Shown: positions 35,421 to 44,498, numbered from the stretch's first letter. The stretch: DNA of 64,000 nt from Streptomyces canus (GCF_041435015.1 NZ_CP107989.1:4526001-4590000); one strand, 5' to 3'. Numbers and translations: made by a program. The notes: generated from the letters alone by a model not told the origin.

Positions 35421-35534
35421 GGCACGGCTCCTTCACCTGCGGACTGCGGACTGCGACGACTGGGTCCAGCGCAGCCTAAGCAAATGAATGCCGCCTACAA
35501 GCACCTTTCCGCGATACGGACGTCACGCACCCGC

Positions 35535-36437
35535 TCACGCCTTGGTGCCGGTCGCCCCGTAGACGTTGATGTCGTCGTCCGTGACGTCGTTGATGTCGCG
35601 GTAACGGATCTTCTCGATGTCGTCGAGGGACTCGAAGTCCTCGGCGTCGATGGCCGGCGGCTCGGGTGCGGGCCCCGGGTGCCACTGATGCGCGGGCACC
35701 ACGCCGGGCTCGTCCAGGGAGACACCCGGCACGTCGGTGAAGAACCGCTCCACCTCCCGCCTGGACCGGAACACGAAGGTGAACCCGCGTTCGGTGTAGG
35801 TCCGCTGGACCGCGCGGGTGGGCTCGGGATGCAGCTCGTCGGTCAGATGGCTGAGCACGATCCGGCTGCCGGCGGGCAGGGCCTCCACGAGCTCCCGCAC
35901 GATGGGATAGGCCTCGTCGTCCTCGACGAAGTGCAGGATCGCGACCAGGCACAGCGCGATCGGCTGGTCGAAGTCCAGTGTCTTGGCGGCCTGTTCGAGG
36001 ATCTGCGCGGGACTCTTGAAGTCGGCGTCGACGTAGTCCGTACGCCCCTCGGGTCCGCTGGTGAGCAGCGCGCGGGCATGCGCCAGCACCACCGGGTCGT
36101 TGTCGACGTACACGACCCGGGAGTCGGGCCGGATCCGCTGGGCGATCGTGTGGACGTTCTCCGCGGTGGGCAGCCCGGTGCCGATGTCGAGGAACTGCCG
36201 GATCCCGTCCCGCGCGGCCAGCCTGTCGACGGCCCGGCGCATGAAGTCACGGTTGTGGCGTACGTCGAGGTAGCCGCGGGGGTTGGCGGCGAGCGCGGCG
36301 GCGGCCGCCTCACGGTCGGCGGGGTAGTTGTCCTTGCCGCCGAGGAAGACGTCGTAGACGCGGGCCGGATGGGCCTTGGTGGTGTCGATCCTCCTGGCCA
36401 GCTCGGCCGGGTCCTGACTCAGCGCGTCACCGGACAT
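35535..36437 (-). CDS. SAM-dependent methyltransferase-like protein (DUF574)
   Basis: ATG 36437 after GGGGAGA gives 300 residues. The DUF574 signature is clear: HPARVYDVFLGGKDNYPADR, then FLDIGTGLPTAENVHTIAQ (SAM-binding loop), VVYVDNDPVVLAHARALL and a late RSRREVERFF. The family is very numerous in Streptomyces, and its members' methyl acceptors are mostly unknown. It stands alone. Confidence 0.9.
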   Translation of the reverse strand: MSGDALSQDPAELARRIDTTKAHPARVYDVFLGGKDNYPADREAAAAALAANPRGYLDVRHNRDFMRRAVDRLAARDGIRQFLDIGTGLPTAENVHTIAQRIRPDSRVVYVDNDPVVLAHARALLTSGPEGRTDYVDADFKSPAQILEQAAKTLDFDQPIALCLVAILHFVEDDEAYPIVRELVEALPAGSRIVLSHLTDELHPEPTRAVQRTYTERGFTFVFRSRREVERFFTDVPGVSLDEPGVVPAHQWHPGPAPEPPAIDAEDFESLDDIEKIRYRDINDVTDDDINVYGATGTKA

Positions 36438-36672
36438 GGGCGTCTCCCCTGTGAATGTGTCGGTCCTTCGACGGACAACCACCGCGATCGTCAAGAACCT
36501 AACTCCCCGGGCGACTTGATGGTGCCCGGCGCCCGATATGCCCCGTCCCGCATCCCACGACAGGGACTCGGGAAGCCACATCTCCGCAGGTCAGCGCGGT
36601 TCCCGACGCAAGGCCGTCCCGAATTCCCCGCCAAGGCTGGCGAACGTCGCCGCTGCCCCGCAGCCTGATCCC

Positions 36673-36846
36673 ATGCCCACCCGACCCCACACCCCCCGCC
36701 TGCTCACCGCACTCGCCCTCGCCCTCCTCTCCCTCACCACCCTCACGGGCTGCAAAGACGGCCAGGGCGTACGCGACGAGGGCCCGGCCACGAACAAGGC
36801 GGCCGCGGTGAGCCCTTGGGAAAACCAGAAGGCCGCCCGGCACTGA
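36673..36846 (+). CDS. Very small lipoprotein (57 residues)
   Basis: ATG 36673 opens a 57-codon frame with a basic start, a hydrophobic core (LLTALALALLSLTTL) and a lipobox (LTGC, Cys near residue 27). The mature peptide of about 30 residues is hydrophilic. No strong ribosome-binding site is visible. The stop sits in the loop of a terminator hairpin. No function is known. Confidence 0.6.
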   Translation: MPTRPHTPRLLTALALALLSLTTLTGCKDGQGVRDEGPATNKAAAVSPWENQKAARH

Positions 36847-36859
36847 CCGGGCGGCCTTC
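36828..36859. terminator. Convergent hairpin terminator
   Basis: A perfect 13-bp stem (GAAGGCCGCCCGG with its complement) and a 6-base loop that contains the lipoprotein stop. It also lies 18 bases beyond the stop of the convergent DUF805 gene. Confidence 0.8.
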
Positions 36860-36876
36860 GAAGCAGAGCTACGGCA

Positions 36877-37236
36877 TCACACGTGCGCGGGGGCGAAGGC
36901 CTTCGGGTTCGGGCCGTACTTGTTGTCGCCCGGCTCGCTGTCCAGCACCGAGAAGACGAACAGGGTGATGCCGCCGACGAGCGGAACGAAGCTGAACAGG
37001 ATCCACCAGCCGCTGCGGCCCGTGTCGTGCAGACGGCGCGCGGTGACGGCAAGGCCGGGCAGCAGGAAGGCGAGGTAGGGGATGAACGTGATCCACGACT
37101 GCTTGGTGGCGAGGCCGATGACGAGGAACAGGACGTAGATGATCCCGGCGAACAGCGCGAACATCCAGTATTCCTTGCGGCGCGCACGCCCACTGAAGAC
37201 CGCGTACTTCTTGAGAACCTCGATGAACCAGCTCAT
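36877..37236 (-). CDS. DUF805-family membrane protein
   Basis: The 119-residue protein has the DUF805 pattern: an N-terminal YAVFSGRARRKEYWMFALF, membrane segments at about residues 22-42, 50-66 and 76-96, and the conserved RRLHDTGRSGWW. The C-terminus GDNKYGPNPKAF is also typical. The family is of unknown function in the inner membrane. Confidence 0.92.
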   Translation of the reverse strand: MSWFIEVLKKYAVFSGRARRKEYWMFALFAGIIYVLFLVIGLATKQSWITFIPYLAFLLPGLAVTARRLHDTGRSGWWILFSFVPLVGGITLFVFSVLDSEPGDNKYGPNPKAFAPAHV

Positions 37237-37530
37237 GGTGGTGTCCCCCCATAGATCGCCGCTCGGAACCGTTCCGAATGGATCAGGCCAGGCGCAGAAG
37301 ATATGGAGGATGTCGGGAACTCGTCAATTCGGCGGATGTAAGGAGTCCATCAAGCCGAAGGCTCGACACAGCCCGACAAATCCACCACATCCGGATGCGC
37401 ATTACGGACACAACACCAGAAGATCACCGAGCGAAGTGGGCGTTGTTATCCGGACGTTGGCCGGAACGAGCTCCGCCCGTATCCGGACCGAGCTCGAACC
37501 GTTGCCGCAACACGCCCTCCGGCGGCTTCG
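37237..37530. other. Non-coding gap between DUF805 gene and hemB
   Basis: About 294 bases, visibly lower in G+C than its flanks, without a frame that looks like protein. No clear hairpin was seen. It should contain the DUF805 promoter. Confidence 0.5.
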
Positions 37531-38523
37531 TCAGCCGAGCTTCTGAGCCACCTCGGTCGCCCAGTAGGTGAGGATGTTCTGCGCCCCGGCCCGCTTGATT
37601 CCGGTCAGCGTCTCGAGGATCGCCCGGTCCCGGTCGATCCAGCCCTTCTCGGCGGCGGCCTCGATCATCGAGTACTCACCGGAGATCTGGTACGCGGCGA
37701 CGGGCACGTCGACGGCGTCCGCGACCCGCGCGAGGATGTCGAGGTAGGGCCCGGCCGGCTTGACCATCACCATGTCGGCACCCTCCTCCAGATCGAGGGC
37801 GAGCTCGCGCAGGGACTCCCGCGCGTTGGCGGGATCCTGCTGATACGTCTTGCGGTCCCCCTGCAACGAGGAGGCGACGGCCTCCCGGAACGGACCGTAG
37901 AACGCGGAGGCGTACTTGGCCGTGTACGCCAGGATGGCCACGTCCTCCCGCCCGATCTGGTCGAGCGCGTCCCGGATGACCCCGACCTGCCCGTCCATCA
38001 TCCCGCTGGGCCCCACGACATGGGCGCCGGCGTCGGCCTGGACCTGGGCCATCTCGGCGTACCGCTCGAGGGTGGCGTCATTGTCGACACGCCCCTGCGC
38101 GTCGAGCACCCCGCAGTGCCCGTGATCGATGGTCTCGTCGAGACACACATCGGACATCACGAGCAGGTCGTCCCCGACCTCGGCCCGTACGTCCCGGATG
38201 GCGACCTGCAGAATCCCGTCGGGATCGGTGCCCGGCGTCCCGAGAGCGTCCTTCTTCGACTCCTCCGGCACCCCGAAGAGCATGATCCCGGACACGCCTG
38301 CCGCCACGGCCTCCGCTGCCGCCTTCTTCAGACTGTCCCGCGAGTGCTGCACGACCCCGGGCATCGCCGAGATCGGCACCGGCTCACTCGCCCCTTCCAG
38401 CACGAACGCCGGGAGGATGAAGTCGGCGGGGTGCAGCCGGGTCTCGGCAACCATGCGGCGCATGACGGGGTTGGTCCGCAGCCGCCGGGGCCGCGTGCCG
38501 GGAAAGGATCCGTACGTCGTCAT
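37531..38523 (-). CDS. hemB: Delta-aminolevulinic acid dehydratase (porphobilinogen synthase)
   Basis: The 330-residue enzyme joins two 5-aminolevulinate molecules to porphobilinogen. Active-site lysines lie in [14 protein letters not shown] and [12 protein letters not shown]. In the metal loop [14 protein letters not shown], two cysteines are kept but the middle position is Asp, unlike the all-Cys zinc enzymes. A different metal dependence is therefore likely. It lies downstream of hemD but is separated by a 342-base repeat-bearing gap, so it probably has its own promoter. Confidence 0.96.
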   Translation of the reverse strand: MTTYGSFPGTRPRRLRTNPVMRRMVAETRLHPADFILPAFVLEGASEPVPISAMPGVVQHSRDSLKKAAAEAVAAGVSGIMLFGVPEESKKDALGTPGTDPDGILQVAIRDVRAEVGDDLLVMSDVCLDETIDHGHCGVLDAQGRVDNDATLERYAEMAQVQADAGAHVVGPSGMMDGQVGVIRDALDQIGREDVAILAYTAKYASAFYGPFREAVASSLQGDRKTYQQDPANARESLRELALDLEEGADMVMVKPAGPYLDILARVADAVDVPVAAYQISGEYSMIEAAAEKGWIDRDRAILETLTGIKRAGAQNILTYWATEVAQKLG

Positions 38524-38626
38524 ACACCTAAGCTACGCCCGCCCCGGGCCCCCCTTTGCCGACGCCTCGTCGGAGGCGGCGCCTACGGGGGTGCCAGGTC
38601 GGGTGGTCGTGCGGCCGCGCGCCGGT

Positions 38627-38672
38627 GGGGGCTGGTCGCGCAGTTCCCCGCGCCCCTGGGGAGTTGCAACCA
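38627..38672 (+). repeat. Streptomyces intergenic GC-rich repeat, copy B
   Basis: The stretch contains GGGGGCTGGTCGCGC followed directly by AGTTCCCCGCGCCCCTGGGG. It matches the blocks of copy A at 11286-11360 in inverted orientation, without copy A's internal insertion. Confidence 0.65.
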
Positions 38673-38800
38673 CCCACGCCACAACGGGCCGCAGCCGCGT
38701 ACGGCGGCGAGGGGACGGGGTGGGGGGGTGTCCGCCCGCAGCGGCCGGCGTCCGGCACCGACCCACCCACCGCCGCAGGCACTCAGGGGCGCGGGGAACT
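38642..38800. repeat. 17-bp perfect inverted repeat with long spacer
   Basis: AGTTCCCCGCGCCCCTG at 38642-38658 is repeated inverted at 38784-38800. The 125-base spacer could loop out as a hairpin in either transcript. Confidence 0.75.
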
Positions 38801-38865
38801 CCGCACAACGCCCGCCCCCGCCGAACCCGCACCCGACCCCGACCCCGCGCACCCGAACAGCCCGC

Positions 38866-40572
38866 TCAGGTAGTCGACCGCCGACGCCTGGCCCCCGGCC
38901 GCCGCTCGCTCGGCCGTGTCACCGGGTCCCCGGCCTCGACCGCCGCCGCCCGCCGCTTCAGCCCGAAGTCGGCGAGGGCCTCGGCCAGCTTGTGCACGGA
39001 CGGCTCGGGAGCCATCACATCCACTCGCAGCCCGTGCTCCTCGGCGGTCTTGGCCGTGGCGGGACCGATGCACGCGATCACGGTCACGTTGTGCGGCTTC
39101 CCGGCGATACCCACCAGGTTCCGCACGGTCGACGAGGACGTGAAGAGAACGGCGTCGAACCCACCGCCCTTGATCGCCTCCCGCGTCTCCGCGGGCGGCG
39201 GCGAGGCCCGCACGGTCCGATAGGCGGTGACGTCGTCGACCTCCCACCCGAGCTCGATGAGCCCGGCGACCAGGGTCTCGGTCGCGATGTCGGCCCGCGG
39301 CAGGAACACCCGGTCGATCGGGTCGAACACGGGGTCGTACGGCGGCCAGTCCTCGAGAAGACCCGCGGCCGACTGCTCACCGCTCGGCACCAGGTCAGGC
39401 TTCACGCCAAAGGCGATCAGCGCCTTAGCCGTCTGCTCGCCCACCGCGGCGACCTTGATCCCCGCGAACGCACGCGCGTCGAGCCCGTACTCCTCGAACT
39501 TCTCGCGTACGGCCTTGACGGCGTTGACCGAGGTGAAGGCGATCCACTCGTAGCGCCCGGTCACGAGCCCCTTGACCGCCCGCTCCATCTGCTGGGGCGT
39601 TCTCGGCGGCTCGACGGCGATCGTCGGCACCTCGTGCGGCACGGCCCCGTAGGACCGCAGCTGGTCGGAGAGCGAGGCCGCCTGCTCCTTCGTACGCGGC
39701 ACGAGAACCTTCCAGCCGAACAGCGGCTTGCTCTCGAACCACGACAGCTGGTCGCGCTGCGCGGCGGCCGAACGCTCACCGACCACGACTATGACCGGCC
39801 GGCCGCCCTCGGGCGAGGGCAGCACCTTGGCCTGCTTGAGCGTCTGGGCGATGGTGCCCAGGGTGGCCGTCCACGTCCGCTGGCGGGTGGTCGTACCGGC
39901 CACCGTCACCGTCATCGGCGTATCGGGCTTGCGACCGGCCGCGACCAGTTCCCCGGCGGCGGCACCGACGGAGTCCAGGGTCGTCGACACGACCACGGTC
40001 CCGTCCGACGCCCCCACCTCCGTCCAGCACCGGTCCGAGGCCGTCCGCGCGTCCACGAACCGCACGTCCGCGCCCTGGGCGTCCCGCAGCGGCACACCGG
40101 CGTACGCGGGTACACCGACCGCGGCGGCGACACCGGGCACGACCTCGAAGGGCACGCCCGCGCGGGCGCAGGCCAGCATCTCCTCGGCGGCGTACGCGTC
40201 GAGCCCGGGGTCCCCGGACACCGCACGTACGACCCGCCTGCCGCCCCGCGCGGCCTCCATGACAAGATGTGCGGCATCCCGTACAGCGGGGACAGCTGCG
40301 GTTGTTGACGCGCCGTCAACGATCGTTAGTTGGGGCGCGCCCGTGCCCGGAACCGGAGTCGAAGGCGACTCCGTGTCCGTGTCCACGACGGCGACGCCCG
40401 ACCGAGCGTGGACGCGTACGACGTCGAGCACTTCGTGCCCGGCGACGAGGACGTCCGCGTTCGTGAGCGCCTCGACGGCGCGCAGAGTCAGCAGTCCCGG
40501 ATCTCCGGGTCCGGCACCGAGGAAGGTGACGTGCCCGTGTTCAGGACCGACGGGAAGGGTGGTGGGGCTCAC
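38866..40572 (-). CDS. hemD: Bifunctional uroporphyrinogen-III C-methyltransferase / uroporphyrinogen-III synthase
   Basis: The 568-residue protein is a fusion. Residues ~10-255 form a SUMT-type methyltransferase (VTFLGAGPGDPGLLTLRAVE; VPAYAGVPLRD; DGTVVVST). Residues ~275-530 are the HemD synthase (GWKVLVPRTKEQAASLSDQL; WIAFTSVNAVKAVREKFEEY; FTSSSTVRNLVGIAG). It makes uroporphyrinogen III from hydroxymethylbilane and can methylate it toward sirohaem/cobalamin. The start overlaps the hemC stop (ATGA-like, 4 bases). A short basic tail ends the protein. Confidence 0.94.
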   Translation of the reverse strand: MSPTTLPVGPEHGHVTFLGAGPGDPGLLTLRAVEALTNADVLVAGHEVLDVVRVHARSGVAVVDTDTESPSTPVPGTGAPQLTIVDGASTTAAVPAVRDAAHLVMEAARGGRRVVRAVSGDPGLDAYAAEEMLACARAGVPFEVVPGVAAAVGVPAYAGVPLRDAQGADVRFVDARTASDRCWTEVGASDGTVVVSTTLDSVGAAAGELVAAGRKPDTPMTVTVAGTTTRQRTWTATLGTIAQTLKQAKVLPSPEGGRPVIVVVGERSAAAQRDQLSWFESKPLFGWKVLVPRTKEQAASLSDQLRSYGAVPHEVPTIAVEPPRTPQQMERAVKGLVTGRYEWIAFTSVNAVKAVREKFEEYGLDARAFAGIKVAAVGEQTAKALIAFGVKPDLVPSGEQSAAGLLEDWPPYDPVFDPIDRVFLPRADIATETLVAGLIELGWEVDDVTAYRTVRASPPPAETREAIKGGGFDAVLFTSSSTVRNLVGIAGKPHNVTVIACIGPATAKTAEEHGLRVDVMAPEPSVHKLAEALADFGLKRRAAAVEAGDPVTRPSERRPGARRRRSTT

Positions 40573-41528
40573 TGTGCTCGCTCCCCCATCAGACCGGCCG
40601 CGCCCTGGGCAAGCATCTCGGCCGCGAGTTCACGGCCGAGCGCCATTGCTTGGTCGTACGTCTCGGGCACGGGACCGGTGGTGGACAACTGCACCGTGCG
40701 AGAGCCGTCGGTCGTGCCGACGACTCCCCGCAGGCGCATTTCCTTGACAATCTGCCCGTCGGCCAGCAGGTCGGCCAGCGCGCCCACAGGGGCGGAGCAG
40801 CCGGCCTCCAGGGCGGCGAGCAGTGACCGTTCGGCGGTCACGGCGACCCGCGTGAACGGGTCGTCGAGCTCGCCGAGCGCTGCGATCAGGTCCGCGTTGT
40901 CCGCGGTGCATTCGATCGCGAGTGCTCCCTGGCCGGGAGCGGGCAAAACTGTGTCGACCGAGAGGAAATCGGTCACTTCGTCGATACGGCCGATGCGGGT
41001 GAGGCCTGCCGCGGCCAGCACCACCGCATCGAGCTCACCATCGCGCACGAACCGCACCCGGGTGTCGATGTTCCCCCGGATCGCAACCGTCTCGATATCA
41101 AGTCCGTGCGTGCGGGCGTACGCGTTCAGCTGTGCCGTGCGCCGGGGCGAACCGGTGCCGATGCGGGCGCCGCGGGGCAGGTCGGTGAACTTGAGGGCAT
41201 CCCGGGCGACGATGACGTCCCGCGGGTCCTCGCGCTCGGGTATCGCGGCCAGCGCCAGCTCCTCCGGCTGCCCGGTCGGCAGGTCCTTGAGCGAGTGCAC
41301 CGCGAAGTCGACCTCGCCCTTGAGCAGGGCTTCGCGCAGCGCGGTCACGAAGACGCCGGTGCCGCCGATCTGCGCGAGCGCCTCCCTGGACACATCGCCG
41401 TACGTGGTGATCTCCACGAGCTCGACGGGCCGCCCGGTCACCTGGCTCACGGCGTCCGCCACCTGCCGCGACTGGGACATGGCGAGTTTGCTCCGCCTGG
41501 TCCCGAGCCGTAGCGCCTTGGTACTCAT
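40569..41528 (-). CDS. hemC: Porphobilinogen deaminase (hydroxymethylbilane synthase)
   Basis: The 319-residue enzyme starts with ALRLGTRRSKLAMSQSRQVA. VHSLKDLPTGQPEELALAAI, GTGSPRRTAQLNA and RGNIDTRVRF are conserved, and LEAGCSAPVGALA carries the cysteine that holds the dipyrromethane cofactor. It polymerises four porphobilinogens. Its start overlaps hemA by 4 bases and its stop overlaps hemD by 4 bases, in one operon. Confidence 0.96.
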   Translation of the reverse strand: MSTKALRLGTRRSKLAMSQSRQVADAVSQVTGRPVELVEITTYGDVSREALAQIGGTGVFVTALREALLKGEVDFAVHSLKDLPTGQPEELALAAIPEREDPRDVIVARDALKFTDLPRGARIGTGSPRRTAQLNAYARTHGLDIETVAIRGNIDTRVRFVRDGELDAVVLAAAGLTRIGRIDEVTDFLSVDTVLPAPGQGALAIECTADNADLIAALGELDDPFTRVAVTAERSLLAALEAGCSAPVGALADLLADGQIVKEMRLRGVVGTTDGSRTVQLSTTGPVPETYDQAMALGRELAAEMLAQGAAGLMGERAQ

Positions 41529-43237
41529 GACGAGCCTCGGTCTTTCTCATCGGTGGTGCTGTCCTCGGCGCGGGAGACGGCAGCCACCGTCTCGGGGTCG
41601 AGGTCGAACAGAGTCCGCAACGCGTCCGCGTACCCGGCACCGCCGGGCTCGGCCGCGAGTTGCTTGACCCGTACGGTCGGCGCGTGCAGCAGTTTGTCGA
41701 CCACGCGCCGCACGGTCTGCGTGATCTCGCCGCGCTGCTTGTCGTCCAGCCCCGGCAGCCGCCCGTCGAGCCGGGCGATCTCACCGGCGACGACCTCGGC
41801 GGCCATGGACCGCAGCGCGACGACGGTCGGCGTGATGTGCGCGGCCCTGAGCGCGGCCCCGAAGGCGGCGACCTCATCGGCCACGATACGACGGACCTGG
41901 TCGACGTCGGCCGCCATGGGAGCGTCCGCCGAAGCATCGGCGAGCGACTCGATGTCGACGAGCCGCACTCCGCCCAGGCGGTGCACGGCGGCGTCGATGT
42001 CCCGGGGCATGGCGAGGTCGAGCAGGAAGAGCGAGGGGACGGGCCGCGGAATCTCGGCGACGGGCTCGGGCCTGCGCCGCTCGGGCACCCGCCCGATGGC
42101 GGCGGCGGTGGCCGCGAGCGCCGCGATGGCGTCGGCTTCCTCGGCGGGATCGAGCACGGTCACGGCCGGACCGGAACTCTGCGGCCTCGGCGCGTTGTCC
42201 ACCCACGCGGCGTGCTGCTCCAGCTCGGAGGCGGCCATCCCGGCGACAGCGGCTTCGCCGAGCACGGAGAAGCCGGGGGTGGCCTGTATGGGGGCCAGGT
42301 CGAGCGGACAGTTCTCGTCCGTCGCGGAGCCCGCGGGCAGTCGTGCCGCCGGGACGGCTCCCGGCCCACGGAAGGGCGGCACCTCGTCGGCGCCGAGTTC
42401 CGCGACCGACCCCCGCGCCGCGGCGACCGCCTCGGCACTGAGGACGAGCCCGGTGGCGCCCGTACAGGACACCACGACATCTGCACGTGTCAGCTCGTCC
42501 GACACCGAATCCATCGGTACCGCGCGGGCGGACACGTCCCCGCCTTCGTTGAGGATCTCCGCAAGCCGCTCGGCCCGGTCAGCCGTCCGGTTGGCGACGA
42601 CGATCTCCGTGACCCCGACCCGGGCCAGCGTCGCCGCGGCCAGCGAGGACATCGACCCGGCCCCGATGACCAGTGCCCTCTTCCCCCGAGCCCAGTCGGA
42701 CACCTCCGCGCCGAGAGCAAGCTGCTCCAGCCCGAACGTGACCAGCGACTGCCCCGCCCGGTCGATCCCGGTCTCGGAGTGCGCCCGCTTCCCGACCCGC
42801 AGCGCCTGCTGGAACAGGTCGTTGAGCAGCCGTCCGGCCGTGTGCAGTTCCTGCGCCCGCGCCAGCGAGTCCTTTATCTGCCCGAGGATCTGCCCTTCCC
42901 CGACGACCATGGAGTCCAGCCCACAGGCCACGGAGAAGAGGTGATGAACGGCCCGGTCCTCGTAGTGCACGTACAGATACGGAGTGAGCTCGTCGAGCCC
43001 CACCCCGCTGTGCTGCGCGAGCAGCGTGGACAGCTCGGCCACCCCGGCGTGGAACTTGTCCACGTCGGCGTACAGCTCGATCCGGTTGCAGGTGGCCAGC
43101 ACCGCGGCTTCCGTGGCCGGGTCGGCGGCGACGGTGTCCTGGACCAGCTTCACCTGCGCATCGGCATGAAGAGCCGCCCGCTCCAGCACGCTGACCGGCG
43201 CGCTGCGGTGGCTCAGCCCGACGACGAGGAGACTCAT
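41525..43237 (-). CDS. hemA: Glutamyl-tRNA reductase with a large actinobacterial insertion
   Basis: The 570-residue enzyme reduces Glu-tRNA to glutamate-1-semialdehyde, the first C5-pathway step. LLVVGLSHRSAPVSVLERAA opens the protein and ATCNRIELY carries the nucleophilic cysteine near residue 50. ALVIGAGSMSSLAAATLARV is the NADPH site. After VVVSCTGATG an Ala/Pro-rich segment of roughly 120 residues interrupts the usual sequence, before it resumes with LFLLDLAMPRDIDAAVHRLG. Ordinary HemA has ~420-450 residues. It overlaps rex and hemC by four bases each. Confidence 0.95.
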   Translation of the reverse strand: MSLLVVGLSHRSAPVSVLERAALHADAQVKLVQDTVAADPATEAAVLATCNRIELYADVDKFHAGVAELSTLLAQHSGVGLDELTPYLYVHYEDRAVHHLFSVACGLDSMVVGEGQILGQIKDSLARAQELHTAGRLLNDLFQQALRVGKRAHSETGIDRAGQSLVTFGLEQLALGAEVSDWARGKRALVIGAGSMSSLAAATLARVGVTEIVVANRTADRAERLAEILNEGGDVSARAVPMDSVSDELTRADVVVSCTGATGLVLSAEAVAAARGSVAELGADEVPPFRGPGAVPAARLPAGSATDENCPLDLAPIQATPGFSVLGEAAVAGMAASELEQHAAWVDNAPRPQSSGPAVTVLDPAEEADAIAALAATAAAIGRVPERRRPEPVAEIPRPVPSLFLLDLAMPRDIDAAVHRLGGVRLVDIESLADASADAPMAADVDQVRRIVADEVAAFGAALRAAHITPTVVALRSMAAEVVAGEIARLDGRLPGLDDKQRGEITQTVRRVVDKLLHAPTVRVKQLAAEPGGAGYADALRTLFDLDPETVAAVSRAEDSTTDEKDRGSS

Positions 43238-44001
43238 GCCGGCATCACGGCGGGTACGTCCCCGTCGGGCCCTTTGTCGGCGGAGTCGCTGCGGCCGACG
43301 ACGACCGGACCGGCGCCGTCGGCAGCGGCGGCGGCCTCCTCACCGGCCTTGCGCTGCTCGTGGAAGGCGAGGATCTGCAGCTCGATGGAGAGGTCGACCT
43401 TGCGTACGTCGACGCCGTCCGGCACGGACAGCACGGTCGGCGCGAAGTTCAGGATGGAGGTGACCCCGGCGGCCACGAGCCGGTCGCAGACCGGCTGGGC
43501 GGCACCGGCGGGGGTGGCGATGACGCCGATCGACACGCCGTTGTCCTCGATGATCTTTTCCAGGTCGTCCGAGTGCTGCACCGGAATGCCCGCGACGGGC
43601 TTGCCGGCCATCGCCGGATCGGCGTCGATCAGCGCCGCGACACGGAATCCACGGGACGCGAAGCCGCCGTAGTTGGCGAGAGCGGCGCCCAGATTACCGA
43701 TACCGACGATCACAACCGGCCAGTCCTGGGTCAGGCCGAGTTCGCGGGAGATCTGGTAGACGAGATACTCGACGTCGTAGCCGACACCGCGCGTTCCGTA
43801 AGAACCCAGATAGGAGAAATCCTTGCGCAGCTTCGCGGAATTGACCCCCGCGGCGGCCGCGAGCTCCTCGGAGGAGACCGTGGGTACCGAGCGCTCCGAC
43901 AGTGCGGTCAGGGCTCGTAGGTACAGCGGAAGCCTGGCGACGGTGGCCTCGGGAATCCCTCGGCTACGGGTCGCCGGTCGGTGAGTTCGGCCAGTTGCCA
44001 C
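43234..44001 (-). CDS. rex: Redox-sensing repressor Rex
   Basis: GTG 44001 after AGGAGC gives 255 residues. An N-terminal winged helix (IPEATVARLPLYLRALTALS; VNSAKLRKDFSYLGSYGTRG) precedes an NAD(H)-binding Rossmann domain (VVIVGIGNLGAALANYGGF). Rex leaves DNA when the NADH/NAD+ ratio rises, and so links respiration genes to redox state. It heads the operon with hemA, hemC and hemD and has a Rex operator upstream, indicating autoregulation. A Gly/Ala-rich C-terminal tail is extra relative to other phyla. Confidence 0.96.
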   Translation of the reverse strand: MATGRTHRPATRSRGIPEATVARLPLYLRALTALSERSVPTVSSEELAAAAGVNSAKLRKDFSYLGSYGTRGVGYDVEYLVYQISRELGLTQDWPVVIVGIGNLGAALANYGGFASRGFRVAALIDADPAMAGKPVAGIPVQHSDDLEKIIEDNGVSIGVIATPAGAAQPVCDRLVAAGVTSILNFAPTVLSVPDGVDVRKVDLSIELQILAFHEQRKAGEEAAAAADGAGPVVVGRSDSADKGPDGDVPAVMPA

Positions 44002-44075
44002 GGTGCTCCTGCGGGTAGAGCGGGGCTGTAGGCGGTCATGCGTCCCCAGACCGCCCCGTCGAATGCAGGCTATGT

Positions 44076-44097
44076 CTTTGTGAACGCGTGCACAAAG
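44076..44097. promoter_or_regulatory. Rex operator (ROP)
   Basis: CTTTGTGAACGCGTGCACAAAG lies about 75 bases upstream of the rex start. It is a near-perfect palindrome with one asymmetric pair. It matches the TTGTGNNNNNNNNCACAA-type Rex site known from S. coelicolor. Confidence 0.88.
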
Positions 44098-44210
44098 ATG
44101 GTGTCCGATTTGCCCGGCCAACGTGACCGGCGTCACGCGCGTCTCTCTCGGAGGCAAAACCGCACACTTCCCTCATCAATCCCGCCCCCACGACCACGTC
44201 GCCATCGATC

Positions 44211-44498
44211 CTAAGCGGTCAGGGCCCTGCGGAGACGGTCCTCGTTCACACGCCAGAAAGTGTGCTGTTCGCCGTCGACGAGCACCACCGGGATCTGCTC
44301 CCAGTACTGATCGTGGAGTTGAGGATCCTCGTCAATGCTCTTCTGCTCCCACGGAACCCCGAGATCTCCACACACCTTCTCGATCACGGACTGAGCGTCG
44401 TCACACAGATGGCAGCCCGGCTTGCGGATGAGAGTGACGAGCCGTTCCTCGGGAAGCCTGGCCGCACTGCGGCGGAAGATGGGACTCATGTCAGCCAT
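44211..44498 (-). CDS. Glutaredoxin-family protein
   Basis: ATG 44498 (MADMSPIF) gives 95 residues; ATG 44489 and GTG 44504 are alternatives. The thioredoxin-fold segment LVTLIRKPGCHLCDDAQSVI contains the CxxC motif, and YWEQIPVVLVDGEQHTFWRV supplies the cis-proline loop (IPV). It is a small dithiol oxidoreductase of unknown partner. It lies upstream of rex on the same strand with a 209-base gap. Confidence 0.87.
   Translation of the reverse strand: MADMSPIFRRSAARLPEERLVTLIRKPGCHLCDDAQSVIEKVCGDLGVPWEQKSIDEDPQLHDQYWEQIPVVLVDGEQHTFWRVNEDRLRRALTA

Larger units (their letters stand above)
38524..38865. other. Non-coding hemD-hemB gap with GC-rich repeats
   Basis: No credible gene is present; all open frames are low-complexity. 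The gap holds repeat copy B and an inverted repeat (both entered separately). Confidence 0.6.

Noticed and set aside
38642..38800. CRISPR-like repeat in the hemD-hemB gap
   Set aside because: There is only one inverted pair and no regular direct repeats with spacers; no cas genes are present in the window.
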